From Streptomyces sp. NBC_00525 (GTDB lineage: Bacteria > Actinomycetota > Actinomycetes > Streptomycetales > Streptomycetaceae): DNA of 64,000 nucleotides. Within the stretch, counting starts at the first letter, position 1. Each line of letters opens with the position of its first letter. The position numbers and the translations under genes were made by a program. The notes beneath the pieces are model-generated. The model was not told the origin of the DNA. It searched no databases and worked only from the letters and a program-made list of their open reading frames with translations. Below, in pieces: positions 16,533 through 25,098 of this stretch. The stretch is from contig NZ_CP107834.1 in NCBI RefSeq assembly GCF_036346595.1, positions 620,001 to 684,000 on the forward strand. Reading direction: 5' to 3'.

Positions 16533-19204
16533 GCACGCTGCTCGACGCGGTGCGCGAGGGCCGCCTGGACGACGTCCCGGCGCTGGTGGCCCGGCTCGAC
16601 CGGCGCGAACGCAAGGCGGCGCTGGACGAGTTGAAGGAGCTGCGCAAGGAGGCGCGGGGGTGGGCGTGGGACGCGCGCACCCGTGTCCGCAAGGCGGTCA
16701 TGGTGGCCGGTGCGGGCTGCCACACCGGGGCGGCGGGCTGCGCGACGTGGCTCGGGGCCCGGGACATGCGCGACTGGACGCACTCGCCGTATCCGTGGGT
16801 GCTCCAGGTCCTCGCCGACCGGGACCCGGCGTGGCTGGCCGATCTCGCCGGACGGCTGGCCGCGCGCGCCGTGGAGACCGAGGCCGAGTACCGGCTCGTC
16901 GTGGAGCTGGCCCGCAGGGCGGATTGCCCGCTGCCGGTCACGGACGGCATGGTCCAGGTGTGGGCCGAGCAGGCCGGCGTCTCCCGCTGGCAGTGGCGGC
17001 GCGGTGTGCCGCTGGTGGAGGTCCTGCGGAAGGAGGACGACCTGCGGGGCCTGGTCGCGCATCTGCTGACGATGCCGGAACTGCCGTCGTCGGTGGCGTG
17101 GGTGGACAGCGCCTCCCCCGGCGACTACTGGCCGGCCGCGCTGAGCACGCTGGCGGCGGAGGGCCTGCTCGACCGGGGCGCCCTGCTCGACGCGTGCGTC
17201 GCGCGGCTGCTGCGCGGCGGCGGGAAGCCCACGGATCTGCGCTTCTGCCTGCTGGTGGTACGCGGTCTCGAACCCACCCCCGAGGAGGAGGCGGCGCGGG
17301 TCGCCGACTGGATGGCGCTGGCGGCGGACGGTCCCTCGACGGTGGCCGGTCACGCCCAGGAGGTGCTGGGCCGGCTGCACGCGCAGGGCGCGCTGTCCGT
17401 GCGGCAGCTGGCCGAGGTGTCCGGAGCGGTCCTCTTCCGCACCGAGAAGAAGCTGGTGCGCGCCCAGTTGATCCAGCTGGGCAAGGTGCTGCGCCGCGAT
17501 CCCTCGGCGGCGGACGAGCTGCTGCCGGTGATCGCCGACGCCTTCGGGCATCCGGACACCGACGCGCAGGAGCGCGCGCTCAAGCTGGTGGCCCGCGCGC
17601 TGCCCGCCGCGTCGCCGGAGGTCCGGGAGGAGGTGGCGGGGATGGCCTCGCAGCTGGCGCCCGTGCACCGGCAGGCGGCGCTCGCCGTCTTCGGGGACCT
17701 GCTGGAGGACGAACCGGCGGTGCCGTACGAGGAGATCCTGCCGCCGCCGCCCGTCCCGCGCCCCCTCGGCCCGCCGCACGGCTCGGTCGCCGAGCTGGCC
17801 GAGGAGGTGACGGCCGTCCTGATCAGCCCGGACCAGGAGGACATCACCGCGTTCGAACGGGCCCTGGACGGCCTCGTCCGGTACGCCCACCAGGGGACGC
17901 GGGAGCTGGTCGAGACCCTGGAGCCCGCGCTCGCCGGACTGTGGTGGGCCACCACCCCCAAGGGGGAGGTCGAGTGGCAGATGTCCCGCGACGGCGGCAG
18001 CCTGCACACCGTCGCGGCGTCCCTGCTCGACCGGTTCCCCATGAAGGTCGTGCACGATGCGCGCGCCCACGGGAGCGGGACTGCCAAGTGCTGCCACCAG
18101 GCGCTCAACGGCATCATGTCGGCCCGGATGTGGGAGGCGGCCGCCGAGCTGCGGTCGGGCCGGCTGCCGTATCTGCTGGCCACCCCGACCTGGCACACCG
18201 GGTCCATCGACGCGGCGGAACTGGTCGAGCGGCTGCGCGGCTACCGGGCACTGGGGGTCCGGGCCGCCCCGGTGGACTTCGCCCAGGCACTCCTGCGGGT
18301 GCGGCGCGCGGACGCGGAGGAGGCCGCGCGCGAGGCGGACGCGCTGGGCACCGAGGAGGGCGACCGGCTGGCGGCCTGGCTCCGGGCGGACGAGCCGGTG
18401 GCGTCCGTGGTGCCCCGCCATGTGGACACGGACGTCCAGGTCGGCCGCGACTGGCTGCGGCAGACGGTGGTCAGGGCGCGCCGCGCGCTGCTCGCCACCA
18501 GGGACAACCCGCTCGTCCGGCAGAAGCTCCCGCCGGCGTTCCACTGGCTCGGGAGCGGGCACTCCCCGCGCAACAAGGACTGCTACTGCTGGGTCGCGGA
18601 GTCCCCGCACTGGATCGCCACCCTCCCGGAGGACGGCGAGACCCTGGCGGCCTGGCTGCTGCCCTCCGTCGCGGCCTGCGTCCAGGAGGACCGGGGCCAC
18701 ACCTGGCTGCTGCCCGCGCTCGCCGAGACCGGCGGTCCGGCGGCCGGCGCGACCCATCTCGCCGTGGCATACGGGCTCGGCGCCCGGCAGGCGGAGGACC
18801 GGCTCTCGACGGTGGACGCCCTGCTGGTGCTGGCGGCGCGGGGGCGGCTGGACGCCGGGCTGCTCGGCCGTGAGCTGGCCATGCTGATCGAGCAGGAGTC
18901 GGTGAAGCCGAACCGGCTGGCGGACGCGGTCCGGACGGCGGCGGAGACCGGGGCGTACGGGACGGTGCTGTCCGTGCTGGTGCCGGTGCTGCCCGCGCTG
19001 CTGGGCCGGGAGCGGGCGCCCCGGGGGCTGAGCGATCTGCTCGCGGTGGCGGCCGAGTGCGCGGAGCGCTCCGGCCCGCCGGCCACCGGCGCCATACCGG
19101 GAGTGGCCGCGACGGCCGCGCGCGGTGGCACGACGCAGCTGGTGCGGCAGGCGATACGTCTGGAGGCCGCGTGCCGGGCGGCGGAAGGCCTGCCGCTCGG
19201 TTAA
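16529..19204 (+). CDS. Large helical protein coupled to the SWIM gene (DUF6493-like)
   Basis: An 891-residue soluble protein made almost entirely of Leu/Ala/Arg-rich amphipathic helices, consistent with HEAT-like repeats. There is no signal peptide, membrane helix, P-loop or recognised catalytic motif. The N-terminus has a charged RLDRRERKAALDELKELRKE helix. A central Pro-rich linker (EILPPPPVPRPLGPP, about residue 410) separates two helical halves, and DCYCWVAESPHW in the second half is unusually rich in Cys and Trp. From memory it resembles DUF6493-type proteins paired with SWIM proteins in Streptomyces. Overlap with the SWIM gene implies a complex. Confidence 0.8.
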   Translation: MSTLLDAVREGRLDDVPALVARLDRRERKAALDELKELRKEARGWAWDARTRVRKAVMVAGAGCHTGAAGCATWLGARDMRDWTHSPYPWVLQVLADRDPAWLADLAGRLAARAVETEAEYRLVVELARRADCPLPVTDGMVQVWAEQAGVSRWQWRRGVPLVEVLRKEDDLRGLVAHLLTMPELPSSVAWVDSASPGDYWPAALSTLAAEGLLDRGALLDACVARLLRGGGKPTDLRFCLLVVRGLEPTPEEEAARVADWMALAADGPSTVAGHAQEVLGRLHAQGALSVRQLAEVSGAVLFRTEKKLVRAQLIQLGKVLRRDPSAADELLPVIADAFGHPDTDAQERALKLVARALPAASPEVREEVAGMASQLAPVHRQAALAVFGDLLEDEPAVPYEEILPPPPVPRPLGPPHGSVAELAEEVTAVLISPDQEDITAFERALDGLVRYAHQGTRELVETLEPALAGLWWATTPKGEVEWQMSRDGGSLHTVAASLLDRFPMKVVHDARAHGSGTAKCCHQALNGIMSARMWEAAAELRSGRLPYLLATPTWHTGSIDAAELVERLRGYRALGVRAAPVDFAQALLRVRRADAEEAAREADALGTEEGDRLAAWLRADEPVASVVPRHVDTDVQVGRDWLRQTVVRARRALLATRDNPLVRQKLPPAFHWLGSGHSPRNKDCYCWVAESPHWIATLPEDGETLAAWLLPSVAACVQEDRGHTWLLPALAETGGPAAGATHLAVAYGLGARQAEDRLSTVDALLVLAARGRLDAGLLGRELAMLIEQESVKPNRLADAVRTAAETGAYGTVLSVLVPVLPALLGRERAPRGLSDLLAVAAECAERSGPPATGAIPGVAATAARGGTTQLVRQAIRLEAACRAAEGLPLG

Positions 19205-19260
19205 CCCACCGGTCACAGAGCGTTGGTGATGAGGCAACACGTCACGGTCACAGTGGTTTC

Positions 19261-20541
19261 ATGACCGATACGACGTCCGCGAAGAACGCCCGCCGCCGCC
19301 GGGGGCCGACCGTGACGGCCGTGTTCCGCGCCTGGTGGGCCAGGCGCATCGGCTACGGCCACGCCCCGCCGCCGTCACCGCCCCCGGGGCCCGCGTCCGC
19401 CGGCCCGGACACGGCCCCGGGGGGCCAGGACATGAGCCCCGGGGGCACCGTGCTGTGGCGGATGCGGACCACCGTGCGGGACGCTCCGGGCAGTCTGGCC
19501 GCCCTGTGCACGGTGCTGGCGGGCCACGGCATCGACATCCTCGCGCTCCAGACGCATCCGCTGGCGCGGGGCACCGTGGACGAGTTCCTGCTGCGGGTGC
19601 CCGCCTCGCTGCCGGCCCGGGAGCTGAGCCGGGCGGTGGCCGCCGCCGGGGGCACCTCCACCTGGACCGAACGGGCCGACGCCCACGACCTGGTGGACGC
19701 CCCGACCCGGGTGCTCGGCCTCGCCACCCGTACCGCTCTGGACGGCGCCGAACTACCCCTGGCGCTGCGCCAGTTGCTCGGCCGCTGCTCGATCCGCTCG
19801 CTGCCCGCCGTATCGGTGACCGGACGCGCCACCGGGCAGTCCGCGCCGGTCGAAGGGGTGCTGGAGGAGACGGTGATGCGGCTGCGCGACCCCTCGGGCG
19901 GGGTGATCACGGTGGAGCGGCCCGCTCTCCCGTTCACGCCGACCGAGTTCGCGCGGGCCCGTGCGCTGGTGGAGCTGGACGCGCGGCTCGGGCCCCGGAC
20001 GCCGCGCGGCCGGCAGGTGCTCACCCTGCCGGAGGGCAACGAGATCACCGTGCGCCGGGCGGATCGCGCCGACCTCGACGCGGCCGCGGCGATGCACGGG
20101 CGCTGCTCGGAGCAGACCCTGCGGCGGCGCTACCACGGCCCGGTCCGGGACGCGGACCGCTATCTGGACCATCTGCTGAACCCGCGCTTCGGCCGCACCC
20201 TGGCGGCGCGGACGGCATCGGGGCGGCTGGTCGCCCTCGGGCATCTGCTGTGGGACGGCGACGAGACCGAGGTGGCGCTGCTCGTGGAGGACGCGTGGCA
20301 GCGGCGCGGCATCGGCTCCGAGCTGCTGGCCCGGCTCGTGGCGATGGCGGCCGAGGACGGCTGCGAGAGCGTCTACGCCGTGACCCAGGCGTCGAACACC
20401 GGCATGGTCGCCGCCATGCGCGCGCTCTCGCTGCCGCTCGACTACCAGATGGAGGAGGGCACCCTGGTGATCACCGCGCGCCCGTCCCCGGCCCCGGCGC
20501 GCTCCCTGCCGCCGCTGCCCTACGAGCAGGCCGAGCGCTGA
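19261..20541 (+). CDS. ACT domain-GNAT acetyltransferase fusion
   Basis: A 426-residue protein. A basic and then Pro-rich N-terminus (to about 60) leads into an ACT-like domain (about 65-135, VRDAPGSLAALCTVLAGHGIDI), a linker, and a C-terminal GNAT domain (about 260-410). The acetyl-CoA loop is VEDAWQRRGIGSELLARL. ACT domains bind amino acids, and actinobacterial ACT-GNAT enzymes have been described as protein lysine acetyltransferases controlled by amino acids such as cysteine, arginine or asparagine. The gene's last 71 bases overlap the end of a trans-sulfuration enzyme on the other strand. Target and ligand are inferred only. Confidence 0.88.
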   Translation: MTDTTSAKNARRRRGPTVTAVFRAWWARRIGYGHAPPPSPPPGPASAGPDTAPGGQDMSPGGTVLWRMRTTVRDAPGSLAALCTVLAGHGIDILALQTHPLARGTVDEFLLRVPASLPARELSRAVAAAGGTSTWTERADAHDLVDAPTRVLGLATRTALDGAELPLALRQLLGRCSIRSLPAVSVTGRATGQSAPVEGVLEETVMRLRDPSGGVITVERPALPFTPTEFARARALVELDARLGPRTPRGRQVLTLPEGNEITVRRADRADLDAAAAMHGRCSEQTLRRRYHGPVRDADRYLDHLLNPRFGRTLAARTASGRLVALGHLLWDGDETEVALLVEDAWQRRGIGSELLARLVAMAAEDGCESVYAVTQASNTGMVAAMRALSLPLDYQMEEGTLVITARPSPAPARSLPPLPYEQAER

Positions 20542-21718
20542 CGGCGGGGCGGGCGGCGTCCGCGCCGTCCAGTGCCCGGTCGAGGTCGGCCCAGAGGTCG
20601 TCGGCGTCCTCCAGGCCGACCGACATGCGCAGCAGCCGGTCGCCGACGCCGGCGGCGTGCCGGTCGCCCTCCGCCACGATGCGGTGGCTGATGGAGGCCG
20701 GGTGCTGGATGAGGGTGTCCACGCTGCCGAGGCTGACGGCCGGCGTGATCAGCCGTACCCCGGCGATGACCCGGTGCGGGTCGCCGGCGACCTCGAAGGA
20801 GACCATCGCGCCGCCGATCTTCGGGTAGTGCACGCGTTCGATCCGCGGGTCGGCGGTGAGCCTGCGGGCCAGTTCGGCGGCGGTCGCGGACGCGGCCCGG
20901 ACCCGTACCGGCAGGGTGGACAGGCCGCGCAGCAGCAGATAGCCGGCCATCGGATGCAGCACGCCACCGGTGGCGAACCGGACCCGGCGCAGCACCCCGG
21001 CGAACTCCTCGTCGCAGGCGACGACCCCGCCCATCACGTCGCCGTGGCCGCCCAGGTACTTCGTGGCGCTGTGCAGCACGATCCGCGCGCCGTGCTCGAC
21101 GGGGTGCTGGAGGACGGGGGTGGCGAAGGTGTTGTCGACCAGCAGCGGGACCGCGCCGCAGGAGTGGGCGACGGCCCGGATGTCCACCTCGGCGAGCGTC
21201 GGGTTGGCGGGGGTCTCCACGATGACCAGGGCGGTGTCTGGCCGGATGGCCTCGGCGATGCCGGCCGGGTCCGTCCAGGTCACCTCGGTGCCGAGGAGCC
21301 CGGCGCCCAGCAGATGGTCGCTGCATCCGTACAGCGGGCGGACGGCCACCACATGGCGCAGTCCCTCGCCGGCGCGGGCCAGCAGGACGGCGGTGAGCGC
21401 GGCCATGCCGCTGGCGAACGACACCGCGCTCTCGGTGCCCTCCAGGCGGGCCAGGGCCGTTTCGAAGCGGGCGTTCGTCGGGTTGTCGAGCCGGGCGTAG
21501 ACGGGCGGGCCGTCCGGGCGGGCCCCGGTGGTGGCGAAGGCGTCGATCCGCTCGGCCTCGGCGCGGGAGTCGTACGAGGGGTAGGTGGTCGACAGGTCGA
21601 TCGGTGCGGCGTGCAGGCCGCCGGCCGCGAGGTCGTCGCGTCCGGCGTGCACGGCTTCGGTGGCGAGCGCCCTGGACGGGGTTGTCGTCGCGGGCTGTGG
21701 CACGGAGTCGATGTCCAT
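20471..21718 (-). CDS. Cys/Met metabolism PLP-dependent enzyme (cystathionine gamma-synthase/lyase family)
   Basis: A 415-residue fold-type I PLP enzyme. The Schiff-base lysine is K220 in SATKYLGGH, with YARLDNPTN and ASGMAAL upstream. Members catalyse gamma-elimination or replacement in methionine/cysteine interconversion; the exact reaction is not decidable here. Between RIERVHYP and GGAMVSFEV the usual stretch of about 18 residues is missing. The C-terminal tail is Ala/Arg/Pro-rich and overlaps the ACT-GNAT gene by 71 bases. A divergent Lrp regulator is probably its controller. Confidence 0.9.
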   Translation of the reverse strand: MDIDSVPQPATTTPSRALATEAVHAGRDDLAAGGLHAAPIDLSTTYPSYDSRAEAERIDAFATTGARPDGPPVYARLDNPTNARFETALARLEGTESAVSFASGMAALTAVLLARAGEGLRHVVAVRPLYGCSDHLLGAGLLGTEVTWTDPAGIAEAIRPDTALVIVETPANPTLAEVDIRAVAHSCGAVPLLVDNTFATPVLQHPVEHGARIVLHSATKYLGGHGDVMGGVVACDEEFAGVLRRVRFATGGVLHPMAGYLLLRGLSTLPVRVRAASATAAELARRLTADPRIERVHYPKIGGAMVSFEVAGDPHRVIAGVRLITPAVSLGSVDTLIQHPASISHRIVAEGDRHAAGVGDRLLRMSVGLEDADDLWADLDRALDGADAARPAVSARPARRAAAAGSAPGPGTGAR

Positions 21719-21756
21719 GCCCGCACTCTGAACGCTGACCGGGCCAAGGGGCCGAA

Positions 21757-21777
21757 TCACCGTGCTACGTTCGGTGA
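21757..21777. promoter_or_regulatory. Putative Lrp operator overlapping divergent promoters
   Basis: TCACCG (21757-21762) and CGGTGA (21772-21777) are perfect inverted arms with a nine-base spacer. They abut the Lrp ATG at 21778 and lie 39 bases from the divergent PLP-enzyme start. A possible -10 (TACGTT, 21766-21771) inside the site would make the lrp transcript leaderless and autorepressed. Confidence 0.5.
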
Positions 21778-22299
21778 ATGACTGAATCCGTCGCTCTCGA
21801 CACGGTCGATCTGCACATTCTGCGGCTGTTGCAGAACGACGCCCGGACCACGTACCGGGAACTGGCGGCGGAGGTGGGCGTCGCGCCGTCGACGTGTCTG
21901 GACCGGGTGACCCGGCTGCGCCGTACGGGCGTGATCCTCGGGCACCAGTTGCGGCTGGACCCCGCCAGGCTGGGCCGTGGTCTGGAGGCGCTGCTCTCCG
22001 TACAGGTGCGGCCGCACCGCCGGGAGCTGATCGGGCCGTTCGTGGAGCGGATCAGGTCGCTGCCGGAGTCGCGGGCGCTGTTCCATCTGACCGGGCCCGA
22101 CGACTATCTGGTGCATGTGGCGGTGGCGGACACGGCGGATCTCCAGCGGCTGGTGCTGGACGAGTTCACCTCGCGGCGCGAGGTGGCGCGGGTGGAGACG
22201 CGGCTGATCTTCCAGCAGTGGGAGTGCGGTCCGCTGCTTCCGCCGGTGCCGGGGGCGGGGTCCGGGCCGCTGCCGGGACAGGTCCGTTCCACCGATTAG
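21778..22299 (+). CDS. Lrp/AsnC-family transcriptional regulator
   Basis: A 173-residue regulator. The N-terminal HTH (LHILRLLQNDARTTYRELAA, with STCLDRVTRLRRTG as recognition helix) is followed by a RAM/AsnC ligand domain. Such proteins bind amino acids and often regulate a divergent enzyme or transporter, here the trans-sulfuration enzyme. There is no Shine-Dalgarno sequence upstream; an inverted repeat abuts the start codon. Confidence 0.92.
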   Translation: MTESVALDTVDLHILRLLQNDARTTYRELAAEVGVAPSTCLDRVTRLRRTGVILGHQLRLDPARLGRGLEALLSVQVRPHRRELIGPFVERIRSLPESRALFHLTGPDDYLVHVAVADTADLQRLVLDEFTSRREVARVETRLIFQQWECGPLLPPVPGAGSGPLPGQVRSTD

Positions 22300-22338
22300 A
22301 TGGTGACGCGGGGCCCCTCGTCGTATGAGGATGTCGGT

Positions 22339-24024
22339 ATGCCAGACTCTTCCAGCAGCGCGCTGCCGCGCCAGATCGCCGACGCCTACGTCGACGCATT
22401 CATCGAACTCGACCCGATCTCCGGTACCTATCTCGGTGTCGCGGCAAGCTCGCGCCGTCTTCCCGACTTCTCCCCCGCCGGCCAGGAGCGGCTGGCCGCG
22501 CTGGCCCGTGACACGCTCGCGCGCCTCGACCGCGCGGAGGCGCTGCCCGGTGCCGCCGACGACGCCGAACGCCGCTGCGGCCGGCTGCTGCGGGAGCGCC
22601 TGACGGCCGAACTCGCCGTCCACGAGGCCGACGAGGGGCTGCGGGCCGTCTCCAACATGCACTCCCCGGCGCACTCGGTGCGGGACGTGTTCACGGTGAC
22701 GCCCACCGAGACGGACGAGGACTGGGCGGCCGTCGCCGAGCGGCTGCGGGCGGTCCCGGCCGCGCTCGCCGGCTACCGCGAGTCCCTGGCGCTGGGTCTG
22801 GAGCGCGAGCTGTATGGCAGCCCGCGCGCCGCGGCCACGTTCATCGACCAGCTCGACGAGTGGGTCGGGGACGGAACGAAGGGCTTCTTCCAGGACTTCG
22901 CCGCCGCCGGGCCGGACGCCCTGCGCGACGAACTGGACGCGGCCGCCGCGCAGGCCGCCGGCGCCCTGGACGAGCTGCGGCGGTGGATGCGCGAGGTGTA
23001 CGCGCCCGCGATCGGCGACGCGTCCGACACGGTGGGCCGGGAGCGCTACGCCCGCTGGTCGCGCTACTTCAACGGCACCGACCTCGATCTGGACGAGGCG
23101 TACGCGTACGGCTGGTCCGAGTACCACCGGCTGCTGGCCGAGATGCGCACCGAGGCCGAGAAGGTGCTGCCGGGGGCGGGCCCCTGGGAGGCGCTGGCCC
23201 ACCTCGATGTGCACGGCAAGCACATCGAGGGCGTGGACGAGGTCCAGGCGTGGCTCCAGGGCCTGATGGACGAGGCGATCGACGCGCTGGACGGCACCCA
23301 CTTCGAACTGGCCGAGCGGGTCCGCCGGGTGGAGTCCCGGATCGCCCCGCCCGGCGGTGCCGCCGCCCCGTACTACACGGGCCCGTCCGAGGACTTCTCG
23401 CGGCCCGGCCGCACCTGGCTGCCGACCATGGGCGAGACCCGCTTCCCGGTGTACGACCTGGTGTCCACCTGGTACCACGAGGGCGTGCCCGGCCATCACC
23501 TCCAGCTCGCCCAGTGGGTGCACGTGGCGGACAGCCTGTCGCGCTACCAGGCGTCCATCGGGATCGTCAGCGCCAACGCCGAGGGCTGGGCGCTGTACGC
23601 GGAGCGGCTGATGGACGAGCTGGGCTTCCTGCCCGACGCGGAGCGCCGGCTCGGCTATCTGGACGCGCAGATGATGCGCGCCTGCCGGGTGATCGTGGAC
23701 ATCGGCATGCACCTGGGTCTGGAGATCCCTGCCGATTCGCCGTTCCACCCCGGTGAGCGGTGGACGCCGGACCTGGCCCAGGAATTCTTCGGCAACCACA
23801 GCGGCCGTCCCGCGGACTTCGTGGAGAGCGAGCTGACCCGCTATCTGTCGATGCCGGGCCAGGCGATCGGCTACAAGCTCGGTGAGCGGGCCTGGCTGCT
23901 GGGCCGGGAGAACGCCCGCGCGGCGCACGGCGACGCCTTCGACCTCAAGGCGTGGCACATGGCGGCCCTGTCCCAGGGCCCGCTGGGTCTGGACGACCTG
24001 GTGGACGAGCTGTCGAAGCTCTGA
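22339..24024 (+). CDS. DUF885 family protein, putative metal-dependent hydrolase
   Basis: A 561-residue soluble protein of the DUF885 family. A zinc-peptidase-like HEGVPGHHLQ motif follows WY at about residue 375, resembling HExxH-type metallopeptidases, and SANAEGWALYAERLMDELG supplies a further conserved Glu. No signal peptide is evident, so it is probably cytoplasmic. Peptidase or carboxypeptidase activity is inferred. ATG 22339 is chosen over an earlier start because homologous sequence begins near SSALPRQIADAYVD. Confidence 0.88.
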   Translation: MPDSSSSALPRQIADAYVDAFIELDPISGTYLGVAASSRRLPDFSPAGQERLAALARDTLARLDRAEALPGAADDAERRCGRLLRERLTAELAVHEADEGLRAVSNMHSPAHSVRDVFTVTPTETDEDWAAVAERLRAVPAALAGYRESLALGLERELYGSPRAAATFIDQLDEWVGDGTKGFFQDFAAAGPDALRDELDAAAAQAAGALDELRRWMREVYAPAIGDASDTVGRERYARWSRYFNGTDLDLDEAYAYGWSEYHRLLAEMRTEAEKVLPGAGPWEALAHLDVHGKHIEGVDEVQAWLQGLMDEAIDALDGTHFELAERVRRVESRIAPPGGAAAPYYTGPSEDFSRPGRTWLPTMGETRFPVYDLVSTWYHEGVPGHHLQLAQWVHVADSLSRYQASIGIVSANAEGWALYAERLMDELGFLPDAERRLGYLDAQMMRACRVIVDIGMHLGLEIPADSPFHPGERWTPDLAQEFFGNHSGRPADFVESELTRYLSMPGQAIGYKLGERAWLLGRENARAAHGDAFDLKAWHMAALSQGPLGLDDLVDELSKL

Positions 24025-24033
24025 CACACCGGC

Positions 24034-24065
24034 GGCCCGGCCCCGGACACCCTCGGGGCCGGGCC
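24034..24065. terminator. Bidirectional hairpin terminator
   Basis: GGCCCGGCCCCG (24034-24045) pairs perfectly with CGGGGCCGGGCC (24054-24065) across an eight-base loop. It sits between the convergent DUF885 and rhodanese genes and can serve both. Confidence 0.8.
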
Positions 24066-24069
24066 GTCG

Positions 24070-24558
24070 TCAGCAGCCGCAGTCGGCGGTGCCGGCCGGC
24101 GCGGTGAGCGGGTCGGCCGTACGCCGCGCGCCGCCCTGCCGGGTCTCGTACGGGAATCCCTCGCGCGCCCAGTACTCGAAGCCGCCCAGCATCTCCTTGA
24201 CCCGGTAGCCGAGCAGGGCCAGGGCGAGGGCGGCGCGGGTGGCGCCGTTGCAGCCGGGCCCCCAGCAGTACGTGACGACCGGCACGGCCGGGTCGAGGAG
24301 CCGGGGCGCCCGCTCGGCGACGAGCGCCGTCGGCAGATGTACCGCGCCCGGGATGTGCCCCTGGTCCCAGGACTCGGCGGACCGGGAGTCCAGCAGGACG
24401 AAGCCGGGGTCGCCGCCTGCGGCGAGGGCGGCCGCCACGTCCGAGACGTCGGTGTGGAAGGCGAGCGAGGCACCGAAGTGGGCGACGGCGTCGGCCGGGG
24501 CGGCGGGCGGAACGTTCAGGACGGGGTGGGCGGCGGTGGCGCCGGGCTGGGAGGTCAT
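24070..24558 (-). CDS. Rhodanese-like domain protein
   Basis: A 162-residue single rhodanese domain. It has the CH2A-like signature LLDSRSAESWDQGHIPGAVHLP and the cysteine loop YCWGPGCNGATRAA, whose first Cys is the likely persulfide carrier. The C-terminus ends in a Cys-x-Cys (DCGC) that could bind metal or relay sulfur. There is no export signal. It is divergent from an Lrp/AsnC gene across 93 bases. Confidence 0.9.
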   Translation of the reverse strand: MTSQPGATAAHPVLNVPPAAPADAVAHFGASLAFHTDVSDVAAALAAGGDPGFVLLDSRSAESWDQGHIPGAVHLPTALVAERAPRLLDPAVPVVTYCWGPGCNGATRAALALALLGYRVKEMLGGFEYWAREGFPYETRQGGARRTADPLTAPAGTADCGC

Positions 24559-24600
24559 GGCAGAAAATCTACGAGCGGCACGCCTGGCCCGGAAGGCGAG

Positions 24601-24632
24601 ATCCCCGGCCTCGCTCTTGATCTGCCGGGGAT
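24601..24632. promoter_or_regulatory. Inverted repeat between rhodanese and Lrp genes
   Basis: ATCCCCGG (24601-24608) and CCGGGGAT (24625-24632) are perfect eight-base arms with a 16-base spacer, ending 19 bases before the Lrp start. The position suits an Lrp/AsnC site controlling both divergent genes. Confidence 0.4.
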
Positions 24633-24651
24633 TCCACGGTTCGCTGTCCGG

Positions 24652-25098
24652 ATGAGCGACTATTCCCCGGACGCCACGGACTGGCGCATTCTCGATGTCC
24701 TCCAGCGCGAGGGCCGCGCCTCGTACGCGGAGCTGGCGCGGGCGGTGGCGATGTCGCCGAGCGCCGTCACCGAGCGGGTCCGCCGGCTGGAGGAGGCCGG
24801 GGTGATCAGCGGCTACGCGGCGGTGGTCGATCCGGAACGGCTCGGGCTGCCGATCCTCGCCTTCGTACGGCTGCGGTACCCGAACGGCAACTACAAGCCG
24901 TTCCACGACCTGCTGGCGACCACGCCGGAGATCGTGGAGGCCCACCACGTCACCGGTGACGACTGCTTCGTGCTCAAGGTGACGGCCCGTTCCATGAGCC
25001 ATCTGGAGACCGTGTCCGGGAAGATCGGCGCCCTCGGCTCCGTCACCACCAGCGTCGTCTACTCCTCGCCGCTGCCCGGCCGCCCGATCAGTCGCTGA
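24652..25098 (+). CDS. Lrp/AsnC-family transcriptional regulator
   Basis: A 148-residue regulator with an N-terminal HTH (WRILDVLQREGRASYAELAR; MSPSAVTERVRRLEEAG) and a C-terminal RAM domain. It is divergent from the rhodanese gene, its most likely target. The last 11 bases overlap the 3' end of sbcC on the other strand. The ATG at 24652 has only a weak purine run upstream. Confidence 0.91.
   Translation: MSDYSPDATDWRILDVLQREGRASYAELARAVAMSPSAVTERVRRLEEAGVISGYAAVVDPERLGLPILAFVRLRYPNGNYKPFHDLLATTPEIVEAHHVTGDDCFVLKVTARSMSHLETVSGKIGALGSVTTSVVYSSPLPGRPISR

Noticed and set aside
15159..19204. A full MoxR-VWA chaperone operon
   Set aside because: No MoxR-type ATPase or VWA-domain gene lies on either side, so only the SWIM and helical partner can be claimed.
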